45,687 bases of DNA from a virus (IMGVR_UViG_3300034374_008812:1-45687); one strand, 5' to 3'. Shown: positions 8,498 through 18,494, counted from the first letter of the stretch. Numbers and translations are program-made. The notes: generated by a model from the letters alone, not told the origin.

Positions 8498-10771
8498 TTA
8501 ATCATACATATATTTAGGGTTTTTAGGGTCTGTCATATCTATCCACCTAACCCCACCATGTCTATTGAAAGATTGCGCATCATTTCTAATTTGGTTTTTA
8601 AAAGCTTTTTCTTCGCTGTTTTGGTTAGGAATAACACCGTATCTTTTTATTTTTTTACCATTAACATATTCAGAATAGTACCCAAATAATTGCAAACCTT
8701 CTGTTGCTTTTTCTGGTGGTTTAGCTTCTCTACCCATAAGATCTTCATCAGACAGCTCACATAATCCCATAGCAATAACAAAATCGTATTTTGTTCTGTC
8801 TTCTCTATTGTAATCTTGTAATTGCTCTAATAATTCAGGAAACCAAATAATATCGTAAAAATCATCTATATAAGCCTTTATTTTTTGGTCCATATGGTCA
8901 ATTATGGGACCAGCAGCTGTAGTACCTATAAGATTAGTATGTTTGTTTGGATCGGCATTTTGTAAATTAATAGATGGCCTTTTCTTTAGTAAGTGATAGA
9001 AGCCTTGATCTCTAAACCAACTTACAATACCTATTTTAGTGTATTCTATATTTACTTCAGCATTAAAATAATAAGCTAATTTTAAAGCATTGTCCCAATC
9101 ATCTCTTACATTGTCGGATCTTTTGTTATATTTAGCCACATATATATTAGAAGTAGTTCTAAAATAACCTTTAGACAAAATCCTTTTCTTTACTAATATT
9201 GCTAATTCTGATCCTTTTCTATTATCTTTTGCATAAGATGAATCTGCTAAACCTTGGTCAATACTATCACAACCAGCAACATATAAATTAGACATAGGTT
9301 CTTTTTCGTCGTCCGCCGCGTCTTCTGATAACCAGTGAGGGTGCTCTAAAATTTCTACATCCCCAACAGGGCTAGGGTTCCAGGTAACACCTATAATTTT
9401 ACCGTTTTCAGCCCTTTGCCATTTTAAAAATCCTTTACCTGGTTTTGGGCAATCTGGGTTATGAGAAATATTTATACGTTGAGTGGCTATTTTATCTTGG
9501 TTGAATATATTAGTACCTCTTCTAGTAAATACTTCTTTAATATTCATAGGGTATTCTTGCAGTAAACCAGAATAAGTTTCAGGTTCATTTTTAGCTGCTT
9601 CTCTTTCTTTATTTACTTGCTCTGTAGCAAGTTCTACATCAGGGCAACCAGTTACTTCCCAAGTACCAGCTCTTTTAATATGAGTTGGGCAAAAGAAACC
9701 TGATTCTATTTCAAAGTCGTTAGTTTCTAAAATTTCATGGGCCCTAGGATTACAAAATATACCTTCAGCTTCGTCATTCTCTATAGTACCACCAGTACCA
9801 GAATAAAGCACTTGACATTTTTTAATACTACCCATTACATACCATGAACCACGACTTTCTCTTTTACAAGCCCCTAAAGACCCTTTTTGGTGGGAAGGCG
9901 GGAAAGCTGCAAACTCTTCTATTAATTGCTTAGTTGGACGCTTACCCCTTGTTTTACCGGCGTTTTTACCGTAGATGATTTTTTCATATTTACTTAAATG
10001 ACCTCTATCTTCTGTAGTACCGTCGGGTAATTCTACCCTTTCTCCTGCATATTTCATATCAGAAGAGTCTGTAATAAGTTTTAATTTTAAAGGTCTATGT
10101 AAAGCTTCTATAGCATTTAACCCGGATTCTATTTTATTCCAAGCCTCGTTTGTTGTTTCTTCATTGGTAGAAGATACCAAGATATGGCTTTCAACCATAA
10201 GTCTAAACTCACGGTCTAATATACAGTTGTACATGAAAGATTTACCTACACCACGACCACCCATAATGGCCGCATCTTTATTGTTTAAATAAGCTTTCCA
10301 ACAATAATCAAAGAAGTATCTATCTATATTACTGTATTGAGGGTGAGAGGTTGTAAAGTCTTCTGTTGGTTTTCCATCTATATAAATAGGAACAGGAAAA
10401 ACAAAAATATTTAACCAGTAAACAAAAAATGGATTATAATATTCACCATCAATAAATACTCCATCGTAGCAGTAATCTATTAAAGGCTTATACCATTCTT
10501 CCATATCTAAGCTGTCTGGGTGAAAACTAGGTATATTTCTCCAAGCTGTTAATTCTTTAGGCAAAGGCCTGTACACTAAATAATCAGTTAATTTTATTTC
10601 TTCATGGCCGGTAGGAACACCAGTTAATCTTTTAGGGGCATTAGTAACTTCAAATTCGCCATTCCATATTCTACCGTGCTCATCCTTTCTAAGAAAATCT
10701 AAGTCAAAAGGGTCATACTCATTTTTTACTCCAAAAAGTTCTGGTATTTTATCTACATTAACTGTTTTCAT
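8498..10771 (-). CDS. terL: Terminase large subunit (757 aa)
   Basis: ATP-driven DNA-packaging motor with nuclease. A Walker A motif GGRGVGKS is at residues 171-178, and a Walker B-like segment KQLIEEFA at ~281-288 ends in the paired acidic residues typical of terminases. The C-terminal half contains acidic positions fitting the RNase H-like nuclease (GCDSID near 500 and further Asp residues near 650-690). The length is on the long side, as in crAss-like phages. The start overlaps the previous gene by 14 nt, implying coupled translation. The high-confidence anchor of this window. Confidence 0.93.
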   Translation of the reverse strand: MKTVNVDKIPELFGVKNEYDPFDLDFLRKDEHGRIWNGEFEVTNAPKRLTGVPTGHEEIKLTDYLVYRPLPKELTAWRNIPSFHPDSLDMEEWYKPLIDYCYDGVFIDGEYYNPFFVYWLNIFVFPVPIYIDGKPTEDFTTSHPQYSNIDRYFFDYCWKAYLNNKDAAIMGGRGVGKSFMYNCILDREFRLMVESHILVSSTNEETTNEAWNKIESGLNAIEALHRPLKLKLITDSSDMKYAGERVELPDGTTEDRGHLSKYEKIIYGKNAGKTRGKRPTKQLIEEFAAFPPSHQKGSLGACKRESRGSWYVMGSIKKCQVLYSGTGGTIENDEAEGIFCNPRAHEILETNDFEIESGFFCPTHIKRAGTWEVTGCPDVELATEQVNKEREAAKNEPETYSGLLQEYPMNIKEVFTRRGTNIFNQDKIATQRINISHNPDCPKPGKGFLKWQRAENGKIIGVTWNPSPVGDVEILEHPHWLSEDAADDEKEPMSNLYVAGCDSIDQGLADSSYAKDNRKGSELAILVKKRILSKGYFRTTSNIYVAKYNKRSDNVRDDWDNALKLAYYFNAEVNIEYTKIGIVSWFRDQGFYHLLKKRPSINLQNADPNKHTNLIGTTAAGPIIDHMDQKIKAYIDDFYDIIWFPELLEQLQDYNREDRTKYDFVIAMGLCELSDEDLMGREAKPPEKATEGLQLFGYYSEYVNGKKIKRYGVIPNQNSEEKAFKNQIRNDAQSFNRHGGVRWIDMTDPKNPKYMYD

Positions 10772-11369
10772 TGTCTCGTCTTCTTACTAAACTACCTCTT
10801 TCTATGAGTGACGAACCTTTATTACCCCTAACTCTACCGGAATTTTCCATCTTTTTAGCAGCGTTCATAACACTGATTTTCAATGTCATTAGTTTACCTA
10901 TATTTTCCGCTAATTTAGATAATATGGTTTCATTAGAAGCGAAACTAACTACACCAGTAGATTCGTTAACATTCCTAATTATTTCTATTTCTTCTTCTTC
11001 TAGTTTAGTACGGGCTTCATCTATCTTTTTATCGATAGCCAATACAGCTCTTTCAGCAGAAGTTTCGTTGAAAAAGTTGTAAGCATCAATAGCCGCGTCT
11101 ATTAATTTTTGTTCTTCAGCTGTAAATTTATCTTTTTTACCGGCAAAAGCCCTAACCATAGCTTGTTCAGGCTTCATACGATAATCTAGATCCCTCATAA
11201 TATTGTCTTCTGACAAATCACAACAATAATAGACATAAATTAACATACGGTTTCCTAAATCTTCTGATTTTTTCTTTTTCCCGTATGCTAATATATTGTT
11301 GAATTCTTCTATTAATACTATATTGGGATCTATACAAACTTTGCTGTTATGTACAGTAAACTTTAGCAT
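10758..11369 (-). CDS. Terminase-adjacent helical protein, possible small terminase (203 aa)
   Basis: A mostly helical protein ending in a very basic tail (RVRGNKGSS … LVRRRD). It overlaps the start of TerL by 14 nt, and its own start overlaps the 75-aa gene by 7 nt. Position directly upstream of TerL and a helical core with a charged tail fit a terminase small subunit or a TerL accessory protein, but no helix-turn-helix is obvious, so this is a positional guess. Confidence 0.5.
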   Translation of the reverse strand: MLKFTVHNSKVCIDPNIVLIEEFNNILAYGKKKKSEDLGNRMLIYVYYCCDLSEDNIMRDLDYRMKPEQAMVRAFAGKKDKFTAEEQKLIDAAIDAYNFFNETSAERAVLAIDKKIDEARTKLEEEEIEIIRNVNESTGVVSFASNETILSKLAENIGKLMTLKISVMNAAKKMENSGRVRGNKGSSLIERGSLVRRRDNENS

Positions 11370-11590
11370 AATTTTTCTAAATCTTTTGAGCTAAAAGTTC
11401 TCTCTTGATACAACCCATCTTTTGTAAACCAAAAACAAGTTATACCTAATAAAATAGGTTTTTTAATAGCAGTGTCCTCTTTTGTAGGGCGGATTTTGCT
11501 AATTTTTTGCACAACCATTGTAGGTTTATGCGGGAGATCTTGTTTTAATTGCACTAAGTCTCCTGTGTGGAAGTAAACGTGTAAACTCAT
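11363..11590 (-). CDS. YodC/DUF2158-like small SH3-fold protein (75 aa)
   Basis: The pattern GDLVQLKQDLP … MVVQKIS … GITCFWFTKDG … FSSKDLEKL matches the small YodC/DUF2158-type family (GD-V-LKSG-P-MTV … C-WF … F--L--). Function of that family is unknown. It heads the terminase sub-operon and follows a short AT-rich leader. Confidence 0.6.
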   Translation of the reverse strand: MSLHVYFHTGDLVQLKQDLPHKPTMVVQKISKIRPTKEDTAIKKPILLGITCFWFTKDGLYQERTFSSKDLEKLC

Positions 11591-11654
11591 ATTATCTTAT
11601 TTTCTTTATTTATAAAGATATTATAAGACAAATATTTTAAATTTTCAAGTTAAT

Positions 11655-11837
11655 CTAAATTTTATATTTATCCCATTTACTATCTTCTTCCATCTGCGGT
11701 CTGTGTAATCTTGCAATAGTAGTCTCTTTATAAGTTTTGTGTAAAGGATCTTTTTTAATTTTAGGTTCTACAATTTTTTTATTGTCATCGTAAACTTCAA
11801 ATCCTTCGTCGCTGTCGTGTAGATCGTCTAAGTTCAT
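11655..11837 (-). CDS. Small protein with scaffold-like docking motif (60 aa)
   Basis: It starts MNLDDLHDSDEGFEVYDD, and the LDDLH-(D/S)D element also occurs at both ends of the probable scaffold. The rest is basic and hydrophilic. It lies 1 nt after the stop of the zincin-containing cargo gene. I infer a head-assembly accessory that binds the same partner as the scaffold (capsid, portal or terminase). Confidence 0.55.
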   Translation of the reverse strand: MNLDDLHDSDEGFEVYDDNKKIVEPKIKKDPLHKTYKETTIARLHRPQMEEDSKWDKYKI

Positions 11838-11838
11838 T

Positions 11839-13575
11839 TTAATTTTGTTTTTGATAGATAATTTTACCGTTTTTTATTTGTTTTATTATATTACCTTTCG
11901 AGTCAAAAAAATCTATTACTCTAGAATCTGCCCCTAAAGTATTATCTAAAACTTCTTGCTCTCTAGATACAGGGTTTGTTCTTCTTGAAATATAGGGCTC
12001 AAATCCTTCTTCTATAGTAGTCTTTATAAATCTATCTTTATAATTAGAGTTAGTTTCTATGCTTTTTTTCATTAAGTCTCTTGCTGATTTTTCCCTTAAT
12101 CTAGTTGCTTCTTTTAATTGATTAAACTCATCTAAATTTCTAGGCATACCAAGGCGAACAGAGTTAAAACTTTGAGGTTTTTCAACAGAAAGAAGAGTTG
12201 GTTGTTTTGCTTTTTTAATTGGGTATTTTAAAGCCATTACAGCAACCGGGTCTATCATTACATCAGCGATGGTATTAGTAACAGGATTATTTATTCCTTT
12301 GCTTTGTAAATAAGAACTTGGAGTTAAATGTTTGTTATTTGTAAACGCAGACATCATCATGTTTTGAGGAATGCTAAACATATCTAATAAAGTAGTATTA
12401 TTAGATAATTCTATTTTTTCTGTACCAGGTTTATTATTTCTTAAATTATCTTCGTAAATTTTATTTTTAACATCTTCTTCTTGTGCAGGTATAGCATTTT
12501 TATTTAACTCTGCTGCACGTTTACCATCTGGATCTTTAATTGGAACATATCCGTTTGTTTTTCCAGGAATATTAATCATCCAACCAAATGCACCTTTCTG
12601 GTACCTTACACCTGGTCTACTTGGGTAGGTGTAGGTAACTGGACTTGTGCCATTTTGGTATTTTTTAATGTATAAAATTCCGCCTTTGCGAGCCATCATT
12701 ATTTTATTTTTATTATTTGTATTAGCAATAGTATTAAAAATTTCTAATAAATCATTGTCATTAAATCTCTGCTCTAATTGTTCAAGTTGATTTCTCCCAT
12801 TTATACCTTTCATTTTAGCTTTTATTTTTTCTAAAATTTCCGGGGTCATTGTTTCTGTATAAGGATCGAAAATGTTATTATCTTTTGCAAATTGCAATAT
12901 TGCATCTTTTCTAGCACTTATTTCTTCTAATCTACCTAAATAATTTAATTCCTTCAAGTTATTAATAATATGTTGCTTGCCTTGGTCGGTTTTTAAAAAA
13001 TCTTCATAAGGCATCGACATAAAGAAATTATTTTCTTGTTCATATTTTAATTTAGCGTTTTGTGCTAATTTTGTGTCTTTAAAAAGCTCATATGCTTTAT
13101 AAGGATTATTGTAATCAAATATAATTGCTTTTGCTTCAGGCATTTTTTCTGGCGTTGCAATTTGCCACTTTTGGTAATCATATTTTGGGAATGTATGGCC
13201 AGTTTCATTACTATTAGACATATGTCTATATTCATGAGTTTTAACATAAGGATTATAATCTGGCATATTTGTAAACAAAGTAACATTTCTTTTACCTTCA
13301 TAATAATTAGGGCTAGGATTAGCTTCCCCTAATACATTTGATAAAATAGGAGGTTCATTTGTTTCAAAATCATTTAAATTTTTTAACCTTTCAGTTATTA
13401 TTTCATCTGCTTTCAGTTGTAATTCTTCTTTATTTAAATTTGGAAAATCTTTACTTAAAGAATTCAGTAATAATTCTTTGTGTTTAGGTGAATTAAACCA
13501 ACCTTCTAAATATTCTTTTGAGTCGCTTGGGCTAACTAAAGTATTACCTTTTTGATATTTTTTTAATAATGCCAT
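11839..13575 (-). CDS. Tagged cargo protein with HEXXH zincin domain (578 aa)
   Basis: It starts with the shared tag MALLKKYQKG. H-E-Y-R-H at residues 114-118 (VKTHEYRHMS) is a HEXXH zinc-protease motif, and RLEEISARKDA (~215-225) offers a downstream glutamate as third ligand, a layout seen in phage zincin-like proteins. An internal copy of the tag, ARKGGILYIKKYQNG (~295-309), is followed by a W-module (~314-363; RPG-RYQKG … GYVPIKDPDG … LNKNAIP) also found in three other cargo proteins. The internal tag makes this look like two fused cargo proteins or a processed precursor. Probable role: a protease packaged in the virion. Confidence 0.7.
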   Translation of the reverse strand: MALLKKYQKGNTLVSPSDSKEYLEGWFNSPKHKELLLNSLSKDFPNLNKEELQLKADEIITERLKNLNDFETNEPPILSNVLGEANPSPNYYEGKRNVTLFTNMPDYNPYVKTHEYRHMSNSNETGHTFPKYDYQKWQIATPEKMPEAKAIIFDYNNPYKAYELFKDTKLAQNAKLKYEQENNFFMSMPYEDFLKTDQGKQHIINNLKELNYLGRLEEISARKDAILQFAKDNNIFDPYTETMTPEILEKIKAKMKGINGRNQLEQLEQRFNDNDLLEIFNTIANTNNKNKIMMARKGGILYIKKYQNGTSPVTYTYPSRPGVRYQKGAFGWMINIPGKTNGYVPIKDPDGKRAAELNKNAIPAQEEDVKNKIYEDNLRNNKPGTEKIELSNNTTLLDMFSIPQNMMMSAFTNNKHLTPSSYLQSKGINNPVTNTIADVMIDPVAVMALKYPIKKAKQPTLLSVEKPQSFNSVRLGMPRNLDEFNQLKEATRLREKSARDLMKKSIETNSNYKDRFIKTTIEEGFEPYISRRTNPVSREQEVLDNTLGADSRVIDFFDSKGNIIKQIKNGKIIYQKQN

Positions 13576-13599
13576 ATTATTATATATATTATAAATATT

Positions 13600-13755
13600 T
13601 TATTTTTTCAAGTTATGTATAGAATCTATTATATAATTTAAACAAGTATCATTATATTTAACGTAATATTTAGCAAATTTTGTTAAGTTATTTATATTTT
13701 CCGGGCTAGCATCTGCCATATCCCCTTTTAAAACTTCAGGTAAATCAAAATTCAT
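13600..13755 (-). CDS. Unknown small protein (51 aa)
   Basis: I chose the ATG at 13755 (MNFDLPEVLKG), 1 nt after the stop of the 738-aa gene and so consistent with reinitiation; the longer reading to 13785 would run 29 nt back into that gene. Helical and acidic-to-neutral, no recognised family. Confidence 0.55.
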   Translation of the reverse strand: MNFDLPEVLKGDMADASPENINNLTKFAKYYVKYNDTCLNYIIDSIHNLKK

Positions 13756-13756
13756 A

Positions 13757-15973
13757 TTACTTATTTCCTTTGTTATAATTTTCAAGGTCTTTTTTTACTC
13801 TGTCCATATGTCTTTTTGCCATATAGCCTAGAGGAATACTTGTTGCGCCAAGCAAACCAGCAGCCCCCTTTATAAACTTATTATTTGAAGCTTTATCCCA
13901 GTCTCTAAGCACATCCATTTGCTTTGTATTAGCTGCATTTTTAGTACCCAACATAGTTAATTTAGCTGTTGTTTTTTGATTATCTCCTAAAGTACCTGGA
14001 GAAAATTCTTCAATAGTTTCAATAAGCTTATTGCCTTTATGATCAAAAAATTCACCTGAATCGTTGTAATATATTCTATTTTTCAAATCAAAAGGTTTAC
14101 CACCTGTTAAAGAAGAAACTTCAAAATCTCTGACTTTATTAGGTAAGAATTTCATCTTTTTTAATGGTTGTAAATCCCATGTATCTGTAAAATCAATAAA
14201 TTTTCTACCTTGCTCATCTACACCTTTTGTAATCCAACCATTACCATGCACACCACCAAAATTTAATTCTTTTTCAATTTCCATAGTACCAAATGATTTT
14301 TTAGGATTATCTATTATTTTTTGCAGTTTATTCTTCTCTAATTTAAAATCATTCAGCGCTAATGTATTATCTGCGTTTTTAGAGAAAGTATTAAACTCAG
14401 GTTCTAATCCGTTGTATAATCTCCAAGAATCAAATCTATTTTTAGTAGCGTAAGTTTTTGGCTTAAACTTCAAAGCTTTAGGTGTTATTACTTCTAATGG
14501 GGCTCCAGCTACTGTAAATAAATCATAACCTATAGGAGTTATAGATCTATTAACAATTTTACCTAACAAATTATTTTTAGCTTGCTTTGTATAGGTTTTC
14601 ATTATTTCTTTTTGTCTCTCAGGACTAAATCTAAAACCAAAACCTTCATATTGATTTGTAAATTGATTCCATTTAGCATCATTATATTTTCTTTTTAAAC
14701 CTTTTAAAAAATCACCTTTGGGGGCAACAATATCTTCTCCAAGATTAATTAAATCTTGTGGAGCTACATGAGAAGCTACTCCATGAATAAAATCTACCTT
14801 ATTTACATTTATATTTTTAAGTTCTGGATTTAATTTTACTAAAGATTCATATACAACATTTAATTCAACTGGCTCTACAAGTCCTGCTTGAGATCTTCTA
14901 GCAAATTCATTTAATCTATTAACATCAACTCCTTCTGGTAAAACATAGTCATGCCCAAATTGAGGATTTACAAGTTTTGATTTTTTAATAGAAGGTTCAA
15001 ATTTTTTAGTAACAAAATTATAATAGGAATCAGAATTCTTTTTAATAGCATCCACTGCTCTATAATGTACAGGATCTATACCTACTTGAGTCTTAGCAGA
15101 TTGTAAATTATATTTTGGAAATTTATATTCAAAATTAGGTGAGCCTGGTAGTTGTTTAGTAAAATTATTAGCTAATAAACCCCTAGCATCATCTGCATAT
15201 TTACCTAATACTTTACCGCCTAATCTTACCACATCAGGAGCCTTGTATAATAATCCTGCAGGAGCTGTAACTATACCCGGCAAAGAAGCTGCATTTAAAG
15301 TATTTGGTGTGTATCTACCTGATAAAGCATCTCCTAATGTAGTAGGTTGATCGGCATTAGTAGCATATTTCATAACAAATGAACCTGGTATATCTGCAAA
15401 AGAAAGAGCATCAGCAGCATTTCCTAATTTTTGCATTACACCTTTAGGGTAGTAATATTTCGCTTCTTCAGCTGGAGTTAATCCTTTTATATCAGGTGTA
15501 AAAGTCGGTCCTTGCTTTCCTGTTAAATTTAAGAAGCTGTTAGCTGCGGATACTGCTCCACCTTTGGTTCTTGCCCACAATGAAGGCTCTATATATTTAG
15601 CATATTTAGAGTTAGGCATTGCTTTAGAAAGAATCTTAGCGTTAACTAAGTTATTCATTATAGACTCTCTATCTGTAAGATCTATATTATTTTCTTTAGC
15701 ATACTGCTCTATAACATAATTATTTCTATCATAATCATATCGATTGTGTATCCTTTGTTCAGCTTGCTCAGGAAAATTTCTTTCGTTTACATTAAATAAA
15801 TTTTGTAGTCCTTTATTACCTTTGTTTAAGTAATTATCTTTTTCATTTATAAGGTAATCACGATAAGGATTTTTAGAATTATAATCATTATAATACCTAG
15901 TTAAAGGAGTTATAGATGTTTCCTTTAACGTCTTTCCTTTTTGGTATTTTCCTATTTTATTATATAACATCAT
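13757..15973 (-). CDS. Large tagged cargo protein of unknown function (738 aa)
   Basis: N-terminus MMLYNKIGKYQKGKTLKE is a variant of the shared tag. The body has no motif I recognise. A Gly/Ala-rich hydrophobic segment near the C-terminus (~707-725, GAAGLLGATSIPLGY) could insert in a membrane and is followed by a basic tail. A further weakly hydrophobic Pro/Gly stretch lies around residues 230-250. Two ATGs are adjacent (15973 and 15970). It forms an ordered block with the 837-aa and 578-aa genes, all tagged. Likely a virion-internal protein delivered with DNA. Confidence 0.6.
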   Translation of the reverse strand: MMLYNKIGKYQKGKTLKETSITPLTRYYNDYNSKNPYRDYLINEKDNYLNKGNKGLQNLFNVNERNFPEQAEQRIHNRYDYDRNNYVIEQYAKENNIDLTDRESIMNNLVNAKILSKAMPNSKYAKYIEPSLWARTKGGAVSAANSFLNLTGKQGPTFTPDIKGLTPAEEAKYYYPKGVMQKLGNAADALSFADIPGSFVMKYATNADQPTTLGDALSGRYTPNTLNAASLPGIVTAPAGLLYKAPDVVRLGGKVLGKYADDARGLLANNFTKQLPGSPNFEYKFPKYNLQSAKTQVGIDPVHYRAVDAIKKNSDSYYNFVTKKFEPSIKKSKLVNPQFGHDYVLPEGVDVNRLNEFARRSQAGLVEPVELNVVYESLVKLNPELKNINVNKVDFIHGVASHVAPQDLINLGEDIVAPKGDFLKGLKRKYNDAKWNQFTNQYEGFGFRFSPERQKEIMKTYTKQAKNNLLGKIVNRSITPIGYDLFTVAGAPLEVITPKALKFKPKTYATKNRFDSWRLYNGLEPEFNTFSKNADNTLALNDFKLEKNKLQKIIDNPKKSFGTMEIEKELNFGGVHGNGWITKGVDEQGRKFIDFTDTWDLQPLKKMKFLPNKVRDFEVSSLTGGKPFDLKNRIYYNDSGEFFDHKGNKLIETIEEFSPGTLGDNQKTTAKLTMLGTKNAANTKQMDVLRDWDKASNNKFIKGAAGLLGATSIPLGYMAKRHMDRVKKDLENYNKGNK

Positions 15974-15975
15974 TT

Positions 15976-18489
15976 TTAATTTTGTTTTTTATTCCAAGGG
16001 TTATAAAGTAAAGATCCTAAACCTATTGGAGCTAATGCCTTATATATATTAGGGTTAGTCATGTCAAACATTCCATTATTACCTATTAAAGATTTAAGTC
16101 TATTGTTACCTTTAAAGAATATTACATCATCCCCTATATCTTCTCCTGGTTTTAACTTTAAAGAATTATCATAATTATCTACAACATTTTTAGCTGTAAA
16201 AGAATCGAACCCTTGTTTTTTATATCTTTCTGCTAATTTATTAGTAGTAAGAGGCGAAGTTTCACGAGCATTAGGATCTAAAAAATCATTTTTTTGGATT
16301 GTCATATCTTTTTTATAAGGGGCAGATTCAGGTAAAGATTTTAAATATTTTTCTGCTGCTTGTTTTGATCTAAATGTATTTCCTTCTGGAGACAGCATAT
16401 TACCAAAAGCATCATATTGCATACCTTCTTTATTATTAGAACCTACGACATAACCACTTTTCTTACCTATCCAACTATTTCCTTTATAATCTACAGATTT
16501 ATTTTTACCTAAATTTGCTCCTAATTCTAGCACCTTACCTTTATCCCCAGCATAAGTTTTAGCTATGTTTTTGTTAGTAGTCGTAAAAATTAGGTCAGGG
16601 TATAAATTTCCACTAGTTAATCTTTCTGCTTTACTTAAATCAAATTCTGTTAAATCTCTAGCTGGAGTTCCGTGGTATAGTACATTTTTATACATATTTT
16701 CAGCTTGTTTTTCCCCCCCTGCAAATCTTGTTAAATTTTTAGATTTCATTTGGACAAACTGTTCTGGACTACCGTTGAATTTAGTACCGTCACTATATTT
16801 CATCCATGTTCCATCAGCTTTAGCTTGTTGCTCAATAGCATTATACTCTTGCATTAAAGCTTTATTTTCTGGTATTTCTTTATTCCATTTACCCCAATCT
16901 ATTTCAGATTTAAAATCTTGAGTAGGTAATAAATCAGATAAGTATTTATTTGTATTGATTACTTTAGATTTATCTGCTTTTGCTACTACTTCATCTATAC
17001 TGTTTTTCCATTCTGTTATATCGTATTTAGCACCGCGTTTTTCTATTCTTTTTACAAACTCATCTTTTGGTATATTTATAATTTTATCAAAAGAGTCTAA
17101 ATTATTCCTTAATAAGTTTGTATTTGATGTAAACAATACTTGCCCTTTACTTTTAGCTTCTTTTTTAACTTCATCAAATAAAGACTGCATCATTTGATTA
17201 TATTCTTTATTCCATACTTCATTACCTCCGTTCTTTACTTGATATGTAGAAATATTATACTTTTTTGCAATATCATTTACTGAATTATTTATAACATCTG
17301 CATAGTCATCATCTAAAGATAAAAACCTATTGTCACCGGCTTGCTTTAAATAACTTTTACCTATAGTTGGATGACCAAATATAATTTCATCTGTGTTATT
17401 TATTACCGGTTCAAAAACACTTCCTGTAGCTTGCCCTACATCTTGAGCTTTTGCTCCTACAACTGCTTTATTATAAGCTTTTCTAACAATTGGATTATAT
17501 TTTGCACTAGCTGGGTTTAATTGAGGCACTAACACAGATCTGAAATCGTTAGCTACACTAGTTGGAGTGGAACTAATCCTAGGAATTATTTTATTACCTA
17601 TAATATTGTTTAATTTAGAAGAGTTGCTTAACCTCATAGTTTCCAAAGCAGCGCTTTCTCCCATGTTCATTAACCTACCAGAACGACCAATTAATTTAGT
17701 ACCTGGTATAAGATCTAAAGCCGTAAATGCCGTTGAAGTTAAAGCATTTTGCCAATCCTCCATTTTACCGCTTTTTATTGCTTTTCTTATGTCCTCTTCA
17801 GTGTAAAGAGCATCATTACCAGCATTAATTAAAGCAGTAGTTGGGTGTAAATATGAAGCTGCGTTTAAACCTTTTAAAACAGTGTTATTATCAAAAACGG
17901 GATCTGAAAATCCAGGCGATCTTTCCATAGCACTATAATTCATAGGCATATTGAAAGGCCCAGGTTTTAAAAAATAAGCTGTTGCTACTAGAGGGTTTCT
18001 AATTATGTTTCCAGCTTTATCTGCCCAAGTATATTCAGGAGCCGATTGTATTGTCCCAGGATCTTTCGGATATACCATTGCTGGTATATAACTATCTATT
18101 TTGTTTGTATCTAATAGGATTTTAGCTTTATCTTCTTCAGACAACCAATTAGCATTTTTAATTTTATCTACTACTATAGATCTTTCAGCAGCTCTTCTTT
18201 TTGAACCCTCTTCAACTATATTAGCAGCTGTATTAGCTATAAGTAAATTTTTTGGTTGAGTTGATTCAGCAACTTCTACTCTAGGTAAAGAATTAAAATT
18301 AGCTGTATTAAAATTAGAATAAGGTATAGCGTTCTTATTTAATTCTGCTGTTCTTTGTTCTACATTTCCAGCAGTTAATGGTAAATATTTACCATTAATT
18401 TCTTTAAACCATTTATCTCCTTCTTTCTTATAATTGTGGTTATTATATCTATAATACCCGCCGTCTTGATATTTTTTTAATAATGCCAT
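15976..18489 (-). CDS. Tagged cargo protein with ADP-ribosyltransferase-like domain (837 aa)
   Basis: It starts MALLKKYQDGG (tag) and continues with a W-module (~12-56, DKWFKEINGKY … LNKNAIP). Residues ~601-770 look like an ADP-ribosyltransferase: NVLYHGTPARD (605-608 YHGT) with LIFTTTNKNIAKTYAG (~633-648), the usual YHGT…FTT…A--YA spacing of ART domains in phage polyvalent proteins. A catalytic glutamate was not located with certainty. A hydrophobic segment near the C-terminus (ALAPIGLGSLLY) may contact membrane. Probable role: an enzyme packaged in the head and injected to modify a host target. Confidence 0.65.
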   Translation of the reverse strand: MALLKKYQDGGYYRYNNHNYKKEGDKWFKEINGKYLPLTAGNVEQRTAELNKNAIPYSNFNTANFNSLPRVEVAESTQPKNLLIANTAANIVEEGSKRRAAERSIVVDKIKNANWLSEEDKAKILLDTNKIDSYIPAMVYPKDPGTIQSAPEYTWADKAGNIIRNPLVATAYFLKPGPFNMPMNYSAMERSPGFSDPVFDNNTVLKGLNAASYLHPTTALINAGNDALYTEEDIRKAIKSGKMEDWQNALTSTAFTALDLIPGTKLIGRSGRLMNMGESAALETMRLSNSSKLNNIIGNKIIPRISSTPTSVANDFRSVLVPQLNPASAKYNPIVRKAYNKAVVGAKAQDVGQATGSVFEPVINNTDEIIFGHPTIGKSYLKQAGDNRFLSLDDDYADVINNSVNDIAKKYNISTYQVKNGGNEVWNKEYNQMMQSLFDEVKKEAKSKGQVLFTSNTNLLRNNLDSFDKIINIPKDEFVKRIEKRGAKYDITEWKNSIDEVVAKADKSKVINTNKYLSDLLPTQDFKSEIDWGKWNKEIPENKALMQEYNAIEQQAKADGTWMKYSDGTKFNGSPEQFVQMKSKNLTRFAGGEKQAENMYKNVLYHGTPARDLTEFDLSKAERLTSGNLYPDLIFTTTNKNIAKTYAGDKGKVLELGANLGKNKSVDYKGNSWIGKKSGYVVGSNNKEGMQYDAFGNMLSPEGNTFRSKQAAEKYLKSLPESAPYKKDMTIQKNDFLDPNARETSPLTTNKLAERYKKQGFDSFTAKNVVDNYDNSLKLKPGEDIGDDVIFFKGNNRLKSLIGNNGMFDMTNPNIYKALAPIGLGSLLYNPWNKKQN

Positions 18490-18494
18490 AATAC

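Noticed and set aside
16565-17806. Three open frames on the plus strand opposite the 837-aa gene
   Set aside because: Antisense shadows with unusual composition, no leader, and they interrupt an operon with consistent minus-strand genes.
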